This document shows, one piece after another, positions 33,568 to 42,769 of a stretch of 63,699 nucleotides of DNA; positions within the stretch are counted from its first letter, which is position 1, and each line of letters starts with the position of its first letter. A model generated the notes under the pieces. That model was not told the origin of the DNA. It saw only the letters and a program-made list of their open reading frames with translations, and did no database searches. The DNA is from Bacteroidia bacterium (lineage in GTDB: Bacteria; Bacteroidota; Bacteroidia; Bacteroidales; Azobacteroidaceae): the NCBI GenBank assembly GCA_026000155.1, contig BNYG01000011.1, positions 1 through 63,699 on the forward strand, read 5' to 3'. A program made the translations under genes and the position numbers.

Positions 33568-33871
33568 AGCCTTTGTCGATACAAATATTCTGGTTTATTT
33601 ATATTCCGAAGACGAAACCGAAAAACAAGCCTATGCTTACAACGCTATTGAGCAATATGATTGCATTACAAGTTCGCAAGCACTAAATGAGTTTAGCAAT
33701 GTGTGTTTAAAAAAGTTGCATATGACCGAAGATGTCATCGGTAATGCCATTGATGAAATTGCTTCTGCTCTTTTTTATGATTGCAAATATCTATTAACAG
33801 AAGATTTAAAAGACAATCAAGTAATTGAAAATAATCTAACGATTATCAATATCTTTATTCAATCTCGTTGA
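33557..33871 (+). pseudogene. PIN-domain toxin with an internal deletion
   Basis: 104 residues from MKDKAFVDTNILVYLYS (ATG 33557). The first acidic residue (VDTN) and the Glu of ALNEFSNVCLKK are present, as is the end LLTEDLKDNQVIE. The segment between, expected to hold YYDSLII with the third acidic residue, is absent: the sequence goes from VIGNAIDEI straight to ASALFYDCKYLL. About 30 residues are lost in frame. PIN toxins are usually about 130-140 residues. It is probably inactive. Confidence 0.65.
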
Positions 33872-33872
33872 A

Positions 33873-35963
33873 ATGAAAAACACATTAGTATGTATATTTC
33901 TTTTTTTGTCAATTCCTCTTTTTGCAGAAGACGGTAGCCGTTTGTGGCTGCGGTATGAACCATTACCTGAACTTGTTTCGGAAAATTATCAACAAATAAT
34001 TTCTAATATTTGTCCTGCCGGCTCTACTGAAACTGCGAGAATTATTGAGCAGGAATTTGTTTCCGCTTTTGAAAATATGAATAGAAGAAATTTGAAATTT
34101 TCAAAAATAATTACTACTAATAGTTTAGTATTTGAAATAGATACAACAATTCAGTCCGGTTATTTCATTCAAACAAAAAAGATAAAAAAGGGCACTTATA
34201 CTTCTATTTCTGCTTCAAACGATATTGATTTATTATATGGAATGTATCACTTGCTGCGCTTAATGCAGATGCAGGAAGATATTACCCATCTCGACATTCA
34301 CGAAAAACCGGTGTATGACCGGCGGATATTGAATCATTGGGATAATATCGACGGCTCCATCGAACGGGGTTATGCCGGCCGGTCGCTTTGGGATTGGGAC
34401 GATTTGCCCGGAAAAATCTCTCCACGTTATACGGAATATGCCCGTGCCAATGCTTCCATCGGAATTAATGGAACGGTGTTAAATAATGTGAATGCCAATC
34501 CGCTCTTTCTTTCCAAAGAATATGTATTGAAAACGGCAAAATTGGCAGATATTTTCCGTCCCTGGGGAATCCGGGTGTATCTGTCGGTCAATTTTTCTTC
34601 CCCGACGGCATTAGGCGGACTTTCCACTTCCGATCCCTTGAATGTGGAGGTACGTCAATGGTGGAAAGACAAAGCGAAAGAAATTTATGCACTGATTCCT
34701 GATTTCGGCGGTTTTTTGGTGAAAGCCAATTCGGAAGGCTTACCCGGCCCGCAGGATTTCGGACGCACCCATGCCGACGGCGCCAATATGTTGGCGGAAG
34801 CCTTGGAACCTTACAAGGGTATTGTGATGTGGCGCGCTTTTGTGTATAATGCCACTTCGCCCGACCGTGCCAAACAGGCCTACGAGGAATTTATGCCTTT
34901 GGACGGACAATTCCATAAAAATGTTATTATTCAGGTCAAGAACGGCCCGATTGATTTTCAACCGCGCGAACCGTTCAATCCCTTATTCGGCGCCATGCAA
35001 AAAACGCCGTTGATGCTTGAATTTCAAATCACACAGGAATACCTGGGTTTTTCCCTGCAATTGGCTTACCTGGCGCCTTTATACAAAGAATGTTTGGATG
35101 CGGATACGTATTCCAAAGGAGAAGGCAGTACCATTGCCAAAGTGACTGATGGAAGCCTTTTCTCTCAAGCGGTTACAGCCATTGCCGGAGTGGCCAATAC
35201 CGGAAACGATGCGAATTGGACAGGCCATCATTTGGCTCAGGCGAATTGGTACTGTTTCGGACGTTTGGCCTGGAATCCGGATCTGACTTCCGGACAGATT
35301 GCCGGTGAATGGCTGAAAATGACTTTTACCACTGAATCCGCTTTTGTGGAACCGGTCAAAGAAATGCTGTTGGAATCGCGTGAAGCAGTAGTTAACTATA
35401 TGATGCCTTTGGGATTAGCCCATTTATTTGCCTGGGAACATCATTACGGTCCCGAACCCTGGTTGGCGATTCCCGGCGCACGTCCCGATTGGATGCCTTC
35501 GTATTATCACAAAACCGATTCCATTGGTTTGGGATTTGACCGGACGGTTTCGGGGAGCGATGCGGTGAGTGAATATTTCCCTCCGCTTTCTACGATTTAC
35601 AACGATATAACTACTTGTCCCGAAAATTTGATTCTCTGGTTTCATCATGTCCACTGGAATTACCGGATGCACAGTAACCGTACCCTTTGGGATGAACTTT
35701 GCTACAAATACCAGGATGGAGTGGATGCCGCCCGAAAATTTCAAAAAGTATGGGATAAAATGGCGCCTTTCATGGATAAAGAACGTTTTGAAGACGTTCA
35801 AGGCAAACTGAAAATACAAACCACGGATGCAGTTTGGTGGAAAGATGCCTGCCTGCTGTATTTCCAGACGGAGTCCCGGCAACCCATTCCATACGAAATA
35901 GAGCGGCCGGTTCATGACTTGAAAAAATTGAAATCCGAAAAACCGGTGAATCCGATTCCTTAA
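33873..35963 (+). CDS. aguA: GH67 alpha-glucuronidase
   Basis: 696 residues with a signal peptide (to about residue 18). The GH67 hallmarks are present: EDGSRLWLRYEPL at the N-terminus, LNHWDNIDGSIERGYAGRSLW, GGFLVKANSEGLPGPQDFGRTHADGANM (catalytic Glu region), and MLEFQITQEYLGFSLQLAYLAPLYKE. It releases 4-O-methyl-glucuronic acid from glucuronoxylan oligosaccharides, probably in the periplasm. It starts 2 nt after the PIN remnant. Together with GH43 nearby, it suggests xylan use. Confidence 0.95.
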   Translation: MKNTLVCIFLFLSIPLFAEDGSRLWLRYEPLPELVSENYQQIISNICPAGSTETARIIEQEFVSAFENMNRRNLKFSKIITTNSLVFEIDTTIQSGYFIQTKKIKKGTYTSISASNDIDLLYGMYHLLRLMQMQEDITHLDIHEKPVYDRRILNHWDNIDGSIERGYAGRSLWDWDDLPGKISPRYTEYARANASIGINGTVLNNVNANPLFLSKEYVLKTAKLADIFRPWGIRVYLSVNFSSPTALGGLSTSDPLNVEVRQWWKDKAKEIYALIPDFGGFLVKANSEGLPGPQDFGRTHADGANMLAEALEPYKGIVMWRAFVYNATSPDRAKQAYEEFMPLDGQFHKNVIIQVKNGPIDFQPREPFNPLFGAMQKTPLMLEFQITQEYLGFSLQLAYLAPLYKECLDADTYSKGEGSTIAKVTDGSLFSQAVTAIAGVANTGNDANWTGHHLAQANWYCFGRLAWNPDLTSGQIAGEWLKMTFTTESAFVEPVKEMLLESREAVVNYMMPLGLAHLFAWEHHYGPEPWLAIPGARPDWMPSYYHKTDSIGLGFDRTVSGSDAVSEYFPPLSTIYNDITTCPENLILWFHHVHWNYRMHSNRTLWDELCYKYQDGVDAARKFQKVWDKMAPFMDKERFEDVQGKLKIQTTDAVWWKDACLLYFQTESRQPIPYEIERPVHDLKKLKSEKPVNPIP

Positions 35964-36000
35964 ATTGGAGTTTACTTGGAGATTTATTGAAGATTTGTCC

Positions 36001-36060
36001 GAAATATTTCCAGGGTAAACGCACGAAATATATGAAAATTTAGTGTGTTTACCCTGAATT
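36001..36060. repeat. Outer inverted repeat, left arm, with local hairpin
   Basis: 29 bases (36001-36029) match in inverted orientation the 28 bases at 38564-38591, differing by one inserted C. The left arm also forms its own hairpin: CAGGGTAAACGCAC (36011-36024) against GTGTGTTTACCCTG (36043-36056). No gene lies between 35964 and 36270; the rest is featureless. Confidence 0.7.
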
Positions 36061-36270
36061 AACCCAAAATAATCTATAAAAGTATAATTGAGTGTATTTA
36101 TTGTCAAATTTAAGGCAGGGCGGGTGGACATGCGAGAAGAAAGAGGATAAAATACCAGCGCTCTTGCAGCGGCAAAACCGACACTCCTTCTCCCCGCTCT
36201 AAAACCACCAACACGCACGTCATTCTAACCGAAGGGAGGAATCCAATCCCTAACGTGCATAAGTCCTTTA

Positions 36271-37689
36271 TTATTCTGCAACACAACGGACAGTTAAGCC
36301 GGTTGAGCGAGCGTTCGTGGGCGCTGCATTAACGCTCGTACTGTTAAAGTTCAGGTAGTACGCGCTAGCACCCGTAGGCGTACTACTCCAGTAGTAGCCG
36401 CTCGCTCCAACAGCGGCCTGCGCACCACCACCCCTAGTCCGGGTCCCTGCCGCGGGCAGGAAAAGAGAAGTCGGTTTATCCTTTCCGGCGGGTTTTATTT
36501 CGTAACCGCTAATTCCGTTAGTACCGCCGTCTTTCCAAACCCAAGTATTGTTAGCCTGAAGTTGCGCCCATTCGAGCTGGGTAGGTACGCGCCATGAGGC
36601 ATTTTTAGCTTTACAAGGATCCAAACCGGTAATACCGTCCTGAGGATTACCCCAAGTCCAGGAATGATCAGGTGACTCAGCGGTGTTAATGCCGCCAGGG
36701 TACTGACGCCAATCGAAGGTCGTACCACCGTTGCGCTGGATAAATTTACCGCTTGCTGCGCTGCCCAAAAGTACCTGGCCGGAAGCATCCAACTCAGTTG
36801 TCGGTAAACCGTCAACAGCGCTTAATAAAGCATTGTAAGTATCAGCTGCCGGAGTGGTACGGAGTTCATGACCGTCTGCTTGACGTCCCCATTGATACCA
36901 GTTGCCGTAAACAGTCGGATCATAAGCTTTATCAGCCGCAGCGCCGGCATTCGCAGATGAAGGTGAATAAGCTAACTGGGCTGCCAAATCATCTTCAGTT
37001 GCGCCCAGGTTGGCAGGAGCCAGTTTCAACCAGCCGTTGTTGCCGATAAAACCACCTTCACCGTAAGCAACACGACCGGTACCGCTTATGCCATATTGCG
37101 TACCACTGGTGACCAAACAAAAAAACCGGTAAACCGTCCCTTCTTTGTCGATACCATATTGACCTTGGTTTACAAAAAGAGTGTCCGATTCGGCTCCCGG
37201 AACGATGGTAGAACTGCCGTCTTCATGTCTTTGATACCATTGATAAACCATACTGGGATCTTTACCGGCCAACTCGACAAACAGGGTGTCTTTTAAACCA
37301 CCGTCAACGCCTAACCAGGCAGAACCGGGACTGCGTAAAAAGATGACCGGTTGGGTAATGGCGGCAGAGGCATCGGTCAACAGAGGAAACCATTTTTGTC
37401 CATTATTAAAATAAACACCTTCGATAAGATCGGCTCCCACACTCACTGTTTGGTTGTAAACCAACATTCCTCTTACATGGGCGGGAAGCGGATCGGGGGA
37501 GTCCTTGTCTATCAGTGATACTCTGGGAAGAGTCAATCCCAAGGAAGCATCGCCTGCGTCAGGATTCAAGTCCAGGATAGCAGAAGAATTCGGACCGGCT
37601 GTACCGCCAATCTGAACCTGCGCATTCATACTTGCTGCACTCAAAATCAAGAGTGTCAGCATTAAAAAAATCATTTTTTTCATTTTCAT
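36271..37689 (-). CDS. FISUMP-domain secreted protein, possible DGR target
   Basis: 472 residues, signal peptide (to about residue 23). An N-terminal strand-rich region (NSSAILDLNPDAGDASLGLTLPRVSL) is followed by an Ig-like middle and a C-terminal FISUMP/C-type-lectin-like domain (ASWRVPTQLEWAQLQ, then GYYWSSTPTGASAYYLNFNS, ending TGLTVRCVAE). The last 55 residues have the layout of variable regions of diversity-generating retroelements: conserved GYYWSST and TVRCV frames with scattered G, A, R, S, T at positions usually held by Asn, and an abrupt rise in GC over 36290-36450. No lipobox. Likely a surface ligand-binding protein. Confidence 0.75.
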   Translation of the reverse strand: MKMKKMIFLMLTLLILSAASMNAQVQIGGTAGPNSSAILDLNPDAGDASLGLTLPRVSLIDKDSPDPLPAHVRGMLVYNQTVSVGADLIEGVYFNNGQKWFPLLTDASAAITQPVIFLRSPGSAWLGVDGGLKDTLFVELAGKDPSMVYQWYQRHEDGSSTIVPGAESDTLFVNQGQYGIDKEGTVYRFFCLVTSGTQYGISGTGRVAYGEGGFIGNNGWLKLAPANLGATEDDLAAQLAYSPSSANAGAAADKAYDPTVYGNWYQWGRQADGHELRTTPAADTYNALLSAVDGLPTTELDASGQVLLGSAASGKFIQRNGGTTFDWRQYPGGINTAESPDHSWTWGNPQDGITGLDPCKAKNASWRVPTQLEWAQLQANNTWVWKDGGTNGISGYEIKPAGKDKPTSLFLPAAGTRTRGGGAQAAVGASGYYWSSTPTGASAYYLNFNSTSVNAAPTNARSTGLTVRCVAE

Positions 37690-37925
37690 TTTTTTAAATT
37701 AATATATAGTTATTTATGCTCCGAAGAGCCGTTAATTCGCACGGAAACAAAACCGGAAAAAGGCAGGAAATCATCCCATTTCTTTAGAGAAAAAAAGAAT
37801 GAAAATGATTTTATAAGTAAAAAAAACGAAACGCTCCCGCCTCTTCCGATTACTGTATTCTTTTGTGTTATAATATGTTAAATCAAAAATAACATATTAT
37901 TTATGCTTAATAATTTAAATGTCAA
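37690..37925. other. AT-rich leader of the FISUMP gene
   Basis: No gene. It includes CCGAAGAGCCGTTAATTC near 37721, similar to CCGAAGAAGCGGTTAAT near 46617 in the leader of the second FISUMP gene. Confidence 0.35.
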
Positions 37926-38230
37926 GTCACTTCTTAAGTGACGGGAAAGTTTTGCCAAATTTCTAACAAAATATTGAATTCAGCGTAAAAGCATACCACA
38001 AGAGAAAGGTAAAACAGGACACAGGTTTGTTGTAATGAGGGTTTTTAAAGAATAAGAAAATAACAATAATATCATCAACTGATGACAAAACTGTCAAAAT
38101 TTTATATTACGAATTTCTTAGTTTCAGCAATGCTGCATCCCTTTCGCTTAAAATATTTAAAACTTAAAAAGGCGGAAATGAGCATTTTAATGACAATTTG
38201 GCAAAAAAAAACTGGCACTTAAGAAGTGAC
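37926..38230. mobile_element. MITE-like element with 36-bp imperfect inverted ends
   Basis: Both ends begin GTCACTTCTTAAGTG and share TTTTGCCAAATT at positions 25-36 inward (37926-37961 versus the complement of 38195-38230). It is 305 bp, A/T-rich, with no ORF for a transposase. It probably moves with a transposase supplied in trans or is a relic of a longer insertion. Confidence 0.6.
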
Positions 38231-38259
38231 AGCGTTTTTTGGACTAAAGTTTAACAATG

Positions 38260-38267
38260 CAAAGGTA
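38260..38267 (-). promoter_or_regulatory. Possible promoter of the FISUMP gene at 36271-37689
   Basis: TACCTTTG on the minus strand in a context (aaaggtacg) like that at 46911-46918 upstream of the second FISUMP gene. It would give a leader of about 560 nt that crosses the MITE-like element. Confidence 0.35.
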
Positions 38268-38346
38268 CGCAAAAATTTTTTATTAACCTATTTTTTTTTG
38301 TTAATTATTTTTTGGAGGAGGAAAATAATCATTTAACTTCCTCTCC

Positions 38347-38402
38347 TGTCATGGCGGGTCAAGCAACGTCATTTCGAGCAAGGTCGAGAAACCGCCATGA
38401 CA
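38347..38402. repeat. REP-like hairpin
   Basis: 11-bp perfect stem TGTCATGGCGG/CCGCCATGACA enclosing gtcatttcgagcaaggtcga, a sequence type common in dispersed Bacteroidota repeats. Confidence 0.6.
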
Positions 38403-38563
38403 AAAGAGGATTATAAATTATTTTTATGAAAAATAATTGGTAAAACAGTTGGATACATGGCTAAATCTTTTTTCTGTCCGATGCAAAGACGGTTTTCAGC
38501 TTAAATAATCATATATAGAGGCCATTCGACAAAATTAATCGTTTTGACCGGAAATATAAGAAA

Positions 38564-38591
38564 ATTTCGTGCGTTTACCCTGAAATATTTC
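38564..38591. repeat. Outer inverted repeat, right arm
   Basis: Complement of 36001-36029 with one base missing. The two arms bracket the FISUMP gene, the MITE-like element and the REP-like hairpin. Confidence 0.7.
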
Positions 38592-38598
38592 AAAAGCG

Positions 38599-38630
38599 CT
38601 TGCTCTTTTTGAAAATTAATTATATCTTTG
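38599..38630 (+). promoter_or_regulatory. rpmH promoter
   Basis: CTTG (38599-38602), 20 bases, TATCTTTG (38623-38630). The leader to the rpmH ATG is about 44 nt. Confidence 0.6.
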
Positions 38631-38674
38631 CAGCCCAATTGGATTTGAAACAAATAAAATAAAAATATAAAGTC

Positions 38675-38827
38675 ATGAAACGGACATTTCAACCTTCAAA
38701 CAGGAAAAGGAAAAACAAACACGGATTCCGTAGCCGGATGGAAACAGCTAACGGTCGCAGGGTATTGGCATCGCGCAGAGCCAAAGGTAGAAAAAAATTA
38801 AGCGTATCCGACGAATATAATGGATAA
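38675..38827 (+). CDS. rpmH: 50S ribosomal protein L34
   Basis: 50 residues starting [20 protein letters not shown] and continuing [27 protein letters not shown], an unambiguous L34. It belongs to the large ribosomal subunit. It has its own promoter and terminator. The usual dnaA neighbour is not seen, as is normal in Bacteroidota. Confidence 0.97.
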   Translation: MKRTFQPSNRKRKNKHGFRSRMETANGRRVLASRRAKGRKKLSVSDEYNG

Positions 38828-38853
38828 GAGCCGAAAGGTTTAGACATACTTAC

Positions 38854-38880
38854 AGGGAATAAACCAAAAGTTTATTCCCT
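38854..38880 (+). terminator. rpmH terminator
   Basis: 11-bp perfect stem AGGGAATAAAC/GTTTATTCCCT with loop CAAAA and a following TTTTTATA tract. Confidence 0.9.
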
Positions 38881-38937
38881 TTTTATATTTTACTATCTTC
38901 TTTTTTCGTATTTTTGTCTGTCGTTGAAAAATAAATC

Positions 38938-39537
38938 ATGAAGTTGTTTGCGAATATTTATATAAAAAACATCGGGATAGCCATCGTTATCCTTATTGTC
39001 CTTATTTTTATTGTCCTCCAATGGTTGAATGTTTACACGCATCACGGTAAACAGGTGACTGTGCCGGACGTAAAAGGATTGCAGGTGGAACAAGCCGCTC
39101 CTTTTTTGGAACAAAAATCCTTGCATTACGTAGTGGTAGATTCGATTTATGCTAAAAATCAAGCGCCCGGAAGTATTCTGGAAACGGTTCCCCCGATTGG
39201 AACCAATGTCAAGGAAGGCCGGACTATTTATCTGACCGTCAATGCCGATACCGCTCAATTGTTAACCGTTCCGGCAGTGATGGATATGTCGCAACGGCAA
39301 GCATCCGCCATGCTTCTGTCTTTGGGTTTTGAATCCGTACAAATAAGAACAGTCTCCGGAGCCTACAAGGATTTGGTGGTGGGATTGGAAACCGCGAGCG
39401 GTCAAACGGTAGAGGCCGGCAGCCGGATTCCTGCCAATACCACCTTAAATCTATTGGTGAGTTCGGGCGAAGCAGACATCTCCCTCCCGGATAGTGCGGA
39501 GGTAATCACAGAGGATTCGGAAGAATCCTGGTATTAA
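38938..39537 (+). CDS. PASTA-domain membrane protein
   Basis: 199 residues: one N-terminal membrane helix (about 12-32) then two PASTA units, VTVPDVKGLQVEQAAPFLEQ to IYLTVNA (about 40-105) and LTVPAVMDMSQRQASAMLLSLGF to LNLLVSSG (about 106-172), and an acidic tail. PASTA domains sense peptidoglycan fragments or beta-lactam-like ligands; here there is no kinase domain. It is the first gene of a cluster with rluD and ddl, 5 nt before rluD. Confidence 0.85.
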   Translation: MKLFANIYIKNIGIAIVILIVLIFIVLQWLNVYTHHGKQVTVPDVKGLQVEQAAPFLEQKSLHYVVVDSIYAKNQAPGSILETVPPIGTNVKEGRTIYLTVNADTAQLLTVPAVMDMSQRQASAMLLSLGFESVQIRTVSGAYKDLVVGLETASGQTVEAGSRIPANTTLNLLVSSGEADISLPDSAEVITEDSEESWY

Positions 39538-39542
39538 ATTGA

Positions 39543-40619
39543 ATGACTATGGAAGAATGGAAAGAAGAAATAGAAGAGTATAACGAAGATCCGGTTTTGA
39601 CGGAAGACGTTGAGGACGAATTATACGAACATTTTCGTTTTATTGCCGATAAAGGGCAAAACCTGTTGCGGGTGGACAAATTTTTGGTTGACCGGATCAC
39701 AGGCGCTTCACGCAACCGGATTCAACAAGCCGCCGATGCCGGTTATGTACTTTCCAACGGCAATCCGATAAAATCCAATTATAAAGTCAAACCACTCGAT
39801 GTCATTACCATTGTAATGGATCGTCCCCGCCGGGAATTGGTCATTATTCCCGAAGATATTCCCTTGGACATTGCTTATGAAGACAACGATGTGATGGTGG
39901 TGAATAAACCGCCGGGATTGGTGGTTCATCCGGGTTTTGGCAATTATACCGGAACATTGGTCAATGCGATTGCTTGGCATTTGCAGGCAAAAGGCGAACT
40001 GCCGGACAGTGAAGACAGTGATCCTCGCTTAGGTATTGTACACCGGATTGACAAGGATACTTCGGGTTTATTGATTATTGCCAAAAATCCGGAAGCAAAG
40101 ACTCATTTAGGTTGGCAATTTTTTCACAAAACAACCAAACGTCATTATGTCGCTTTGGTATGGGGAAATGTGAAAAACGATGAAGGACGGATTGAAGGCA
40201 ATGTTGGACGCAATCCCTACGACCGGATGCAAATGATGGTTTTTCCGGATGGCGAACTCGGCAAACCGGCGGTTACTCATTACAAGGTTTTGGAACGGTT
40301 CGGCTATGTCACTTTGGTGGAGTGCCGTTTGGAAACCGGCCGCACACACCAGATCCGGGTTCACATGAAACATATCGGTCATCCTTTATTTAATGACGAA
40401 CGGTATGGCGGCAACGAAATATTAAAAGGAACCAATCATGCCAAATACAGGCAATTCGTTCAGAATTGTTTTGAAATTTGTCCGCGACAGGCTTTACACG
40501 CCCGGACGATTGGGTTTATTCATCCGCGAACAGAAGAAGAAATTTTTCTGGAAAGTCCCATTCCGGACGATATGCAGCAATTAATTGAGAAATGGAGGAA
40601 TTTAGCTAAAAGTATTTAG
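39543..40619 (+). CDS. rluD: RluA/RluD family 23S rRNA pseudouridine synthase
   Basis: 358 residues with an acidic N-terminal extension of about 45 residues. The S4 RNA-binding domain (LLRVDKFLVDRITGASRNRIQQAADAGYVLSNG, about 41-73) precedes the catalytic domain with IVHRIDKDTSGLLIIAKN (catalytic Asp), LVECRLETGRTHQIRVHMKHIGHPLFND and a QALHA motif. It converts uridines in 23S rRNA helix 69 to pseudouridine. ATG 39549 is an alternative start. Co-transcribed with the PASTA gene. Confidence 0.92.
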   Translation: MTMEEWKEEIEEYNEDPVLTEDVEDELYEHFRFIADKGQNLLRVDKFLVDRITGASRNRIQQAADAGYVLSNGNPIKSNYKVKPLDVITIVMDRPRRELVIIPEDIPLDIAYEDNDVMVVNKPPGLVVHPGFGNYTGTLVNAIAWHLQAKGELPDSEDSDPRLGIVHRIDKDTSGLLIIAKNPEAKTHLGWQFFHKTTKRHYVALVWGNVKNDEGRIEGNVGRNPYDRMQMMVFPDGELGKPAVTHYKVLERFGYVTLVECRLETGRTHQIRVHMKHIGHPLFNDERYGGNEILKGTNHAKYRQFVQNCFEICPRQALHARTIGFIHPRTEEEIFLESPIPDDMQQLIEKWRNLAKSI

Positions 40620-40628
40620 TTACGAAAT

Positions 40629-41606
40629 ATGAAGAAAACAGTTGCTATAGTAGCCGGAGGTTATTCCTCCGAATTAGTTGTTTCCCTGAAAAGTGCGCAA
40701 GGCATTTACTCTTTTATAGACAAGGAAAAATACACGGTTTATATTGTCTTGATTACCAAGGAAAAATGGAGTGTACAATTGGACGACGAAAGGGAAATCG
40801 CGGTCGATAAAAACGATTTCAGTTTTGTTCTTGACGGAAAACGCATTCCGTTCGATTTTGCCTACATTACCATTCACGGCACCCCGGGCGAAAACGGATT
40901 GTTGCAAGGTTATTTGGATATGTTGGGCATTCCGTATTCCTGTTGCGGCGTCCTGACGGCTTCTCTTACATTCAACAAATATTTTTGCAATCATTACCTG
41001 AGAAATTTCGGAGTAAAAACGGCAAAATCCATTCTGTTGAGAAAAGGCGAAACAAAAACCTCCGAAGAGATAGTCGCCGAACTCGGATTACCTTTGTTTA
41101 TCAAACCGAATGACGGCGGTTCCAGTTTCGGAACGACTAAAGTCACTTCCGGCGAACAAATTCAACCCGCTATTGTTATAGCTTTTGAAGAGGGACAAGA
41201 AGTGATTATTGAAAGCTTCCTGCCGGGAACGGAAGTCACGTGCGGTTGTTACAGAATAAAGGATAAAATCACGGCTTTTCCGATTACCGAAGTGGTCAGT
41301 AAAAATGAATTTTTCGATTACGATGCGAAATACAATTTGGCAAGTGAAGAAATCACCCCGGCACGTATTTCCAAGGAATTAACGGACGAAATACAGCAAT
41401 TGACGGCCCGCATTTATCGTTTGATCGGAGCCAAAGGAATCATCCGTATCGACTACATTATTTCACCTGCCGGTGAAGTCCGGATGTTGGAAGTGAATAC
41501 GACTCCGGGAATGACAGCGACGAGTTTTATTCCCCAGCAAGTACGTGCAGCCGGTTTGGATATTCGCGAAGTGATGACTGATATTATTGAAAACGCAACA
41601 ATTTAG
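40629..41606 (+). CDS. ddl: D-alanine--D-alanine ligase
   Basis: 325 residues. AIVAGGYSSELVVSLKSAQ at the N-terminus, HGTPGENGLLQGYLDMLGIPYSCCGV, then the ATP-grasp part with LPLFIKPNDGGSSFGTTKV and RMLEVNTTPGMTATSFIPQQ (metal and phosphate ligands). It makes the D-Ala-D-Ala dipeptide for peptidoglycan. Located 9 nt after rluD. Confidence 0.95.
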   Translation: MKKTVAIVAGGYSSELVVSLKSAQGIYSFIDKEKYTVYIVLITKEKWSVQLDDEREIAVDKNDFSFVLDGKRIPFDFAYITIHGTPGENGLLQGYLDMLGIPYSCCGVLTASLTFNKYFCNHYLRNFGVKTAKSILLRKGETKTSEEIVAELGLPLFIKPNDGGSSFGTTKVTSGEQIQPAIVIAFEEGQEVIIESFLPGTEVTCGCYRIKDKITAFPITEVVSKNEFFDYDAKYNLASEEITPARISKELTDEIQQLTARIYRLIGAKGIIRIDYIISPAGEVRMLEVNTTPGMTATSFIPQQVRAAGLDIREVMTDIIENATI

Positions 41607-41608
41607 AT

Positions 41609-42766
41609 ATGGAAAAAAATGCAACATTCGACGATATACGTCCTTATCACAATGATGAAATAGTTCCCATAATGGAACGTCTGGTCAAAGATCCGGAATT
41701 TAAGCGGGTAATGGGCTTCATATTTCCTGAGAAAGATTGGGAACAGTTGGCCGCTCTTTTGCGCTCTTTTAAAACCAGACATGATTTCCAACACGGATTG
41801 ATTAAAGGCACTGTTTATGAAATGGTGGGCAAAACATCGGCTGCCATCGAATGTAGCGGTTTTGAAAATATTGAAGCAAACAAAGCCTATACCTACATTT
41901 CCAACCACCGGGATATTATTCTGGATGCTTCCCTGTTAGCCTCCATGTTGGCTCTCAGCGGATATGATACGACCGAAGTGGCCATTGGCGATAATTTATT
42001 ATTGCATCCGTGGATTGAAGACCTGGTTCGTTTGAATAAGGCTTTCATTGTCAAAAGGGGCGTTTCCATTCGTCAGATGCTGGAAGTTTCGACTCACCTT
42101 TCGCAGTACATTCATTTTGCGATCAAAGAGAAAAAAGAGTCCGTATGGATCGCCCAAAGGGAAGGACGGGCCAAAGATTCCAACGACCGGACGCAGGAAA
42201 GCCTTTTGAAAATGTTGGCGATGGGCGGAACACAGGACATTTTGACCAATTTAAAGGAACTGAATATTACACCGGTTTCTTTTTCTTACGAATACGATCC
42301 TTGCGACTACTTGAAAGCCAAGGAATTCCAGCAAAAACGGGATGATCCGGAATTTAAAAAATCAAAAGCAGACGATCTGTTGAATATGGAAACCGGATTA
42401 TTCGGATACAAAGGCTGTATTCATTTCCAAATCGGCCGGCCCATTAACCCGGCTCTTGAAAAAGTAGATGCTGGACAGCCCAAGAATGAATTAATCGTGG
42501 AAATCGCCTCGTTGATTGATACGGGAATTTTTCTCAATTATAAATTTTACCCGATTAATTACATTGCCTACGACCGCTTGTGGGGAAAGAACCGGTTTGC
42601 CGGGGAATACACGGAAGAAGATATAAAAACATTCGATACGTATTTAGATAAACAATTGAAAAAGATAGACTTGGAAAATAAAGATATTCCGTTCCTGACG
42701 GAAAGAATATTGGAAATGTATGCCTATCCGGTTAAAAATCAATTGGAAGTGAAAGGAAAGGAGTAA
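41609..42766 (+). CDS. Glycerol-3-phosphate-type acyltransferase
   Basis: 385 residues, no signal peptide. TYISNHRDIILDASLLASML (about 95-115) is the acceptor motif of a PlsC-like family in which the common HxxxxD appears as NHRDxxLD; KAFIVKRGVSIRQML and VWIAQREGRAKDSNDRTQESLLKML follow as blocks II and III. It probably acylates a lysophospholipid or related acceptor at the membrane face. Its start is 2 nt after ddl. Confidence 0.8.
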   Translation: MEKNATFDDIRPYHNDEIVPIMERLVKDPEFKRVMGFIFPEKDWEQLAALLRSFKTRHDFQHGLIKGTVYEMVGKTSAAIECSGFENIEANKAYTYISNHRDIILDASLLASMLALSGYDTTEVAIGDNLLLHPWIEDLVRLNKAFIVKRGVSIRQMLEVSTHLSQYIHFAIKEKKESVWIAQREGRAKDSNDRTQESLLKMLAMGGTQDILTNLKELNITPVSFSYEYDPCDYLKAKEFQQKRDDPEFKKSKADDLLNMETGLFGYKGCIHFQIGRPINPALEKVDAGQPKNELIVEIASLIDTGIFLNYKFYPINYIAYDRLWGKNRFAGEYTEEDIKTFDTYLDKQLKKIDLENKDIPFLTERILEMYAYPVKNQLEVKGKE

Positions 42767-42769
42767 AAT

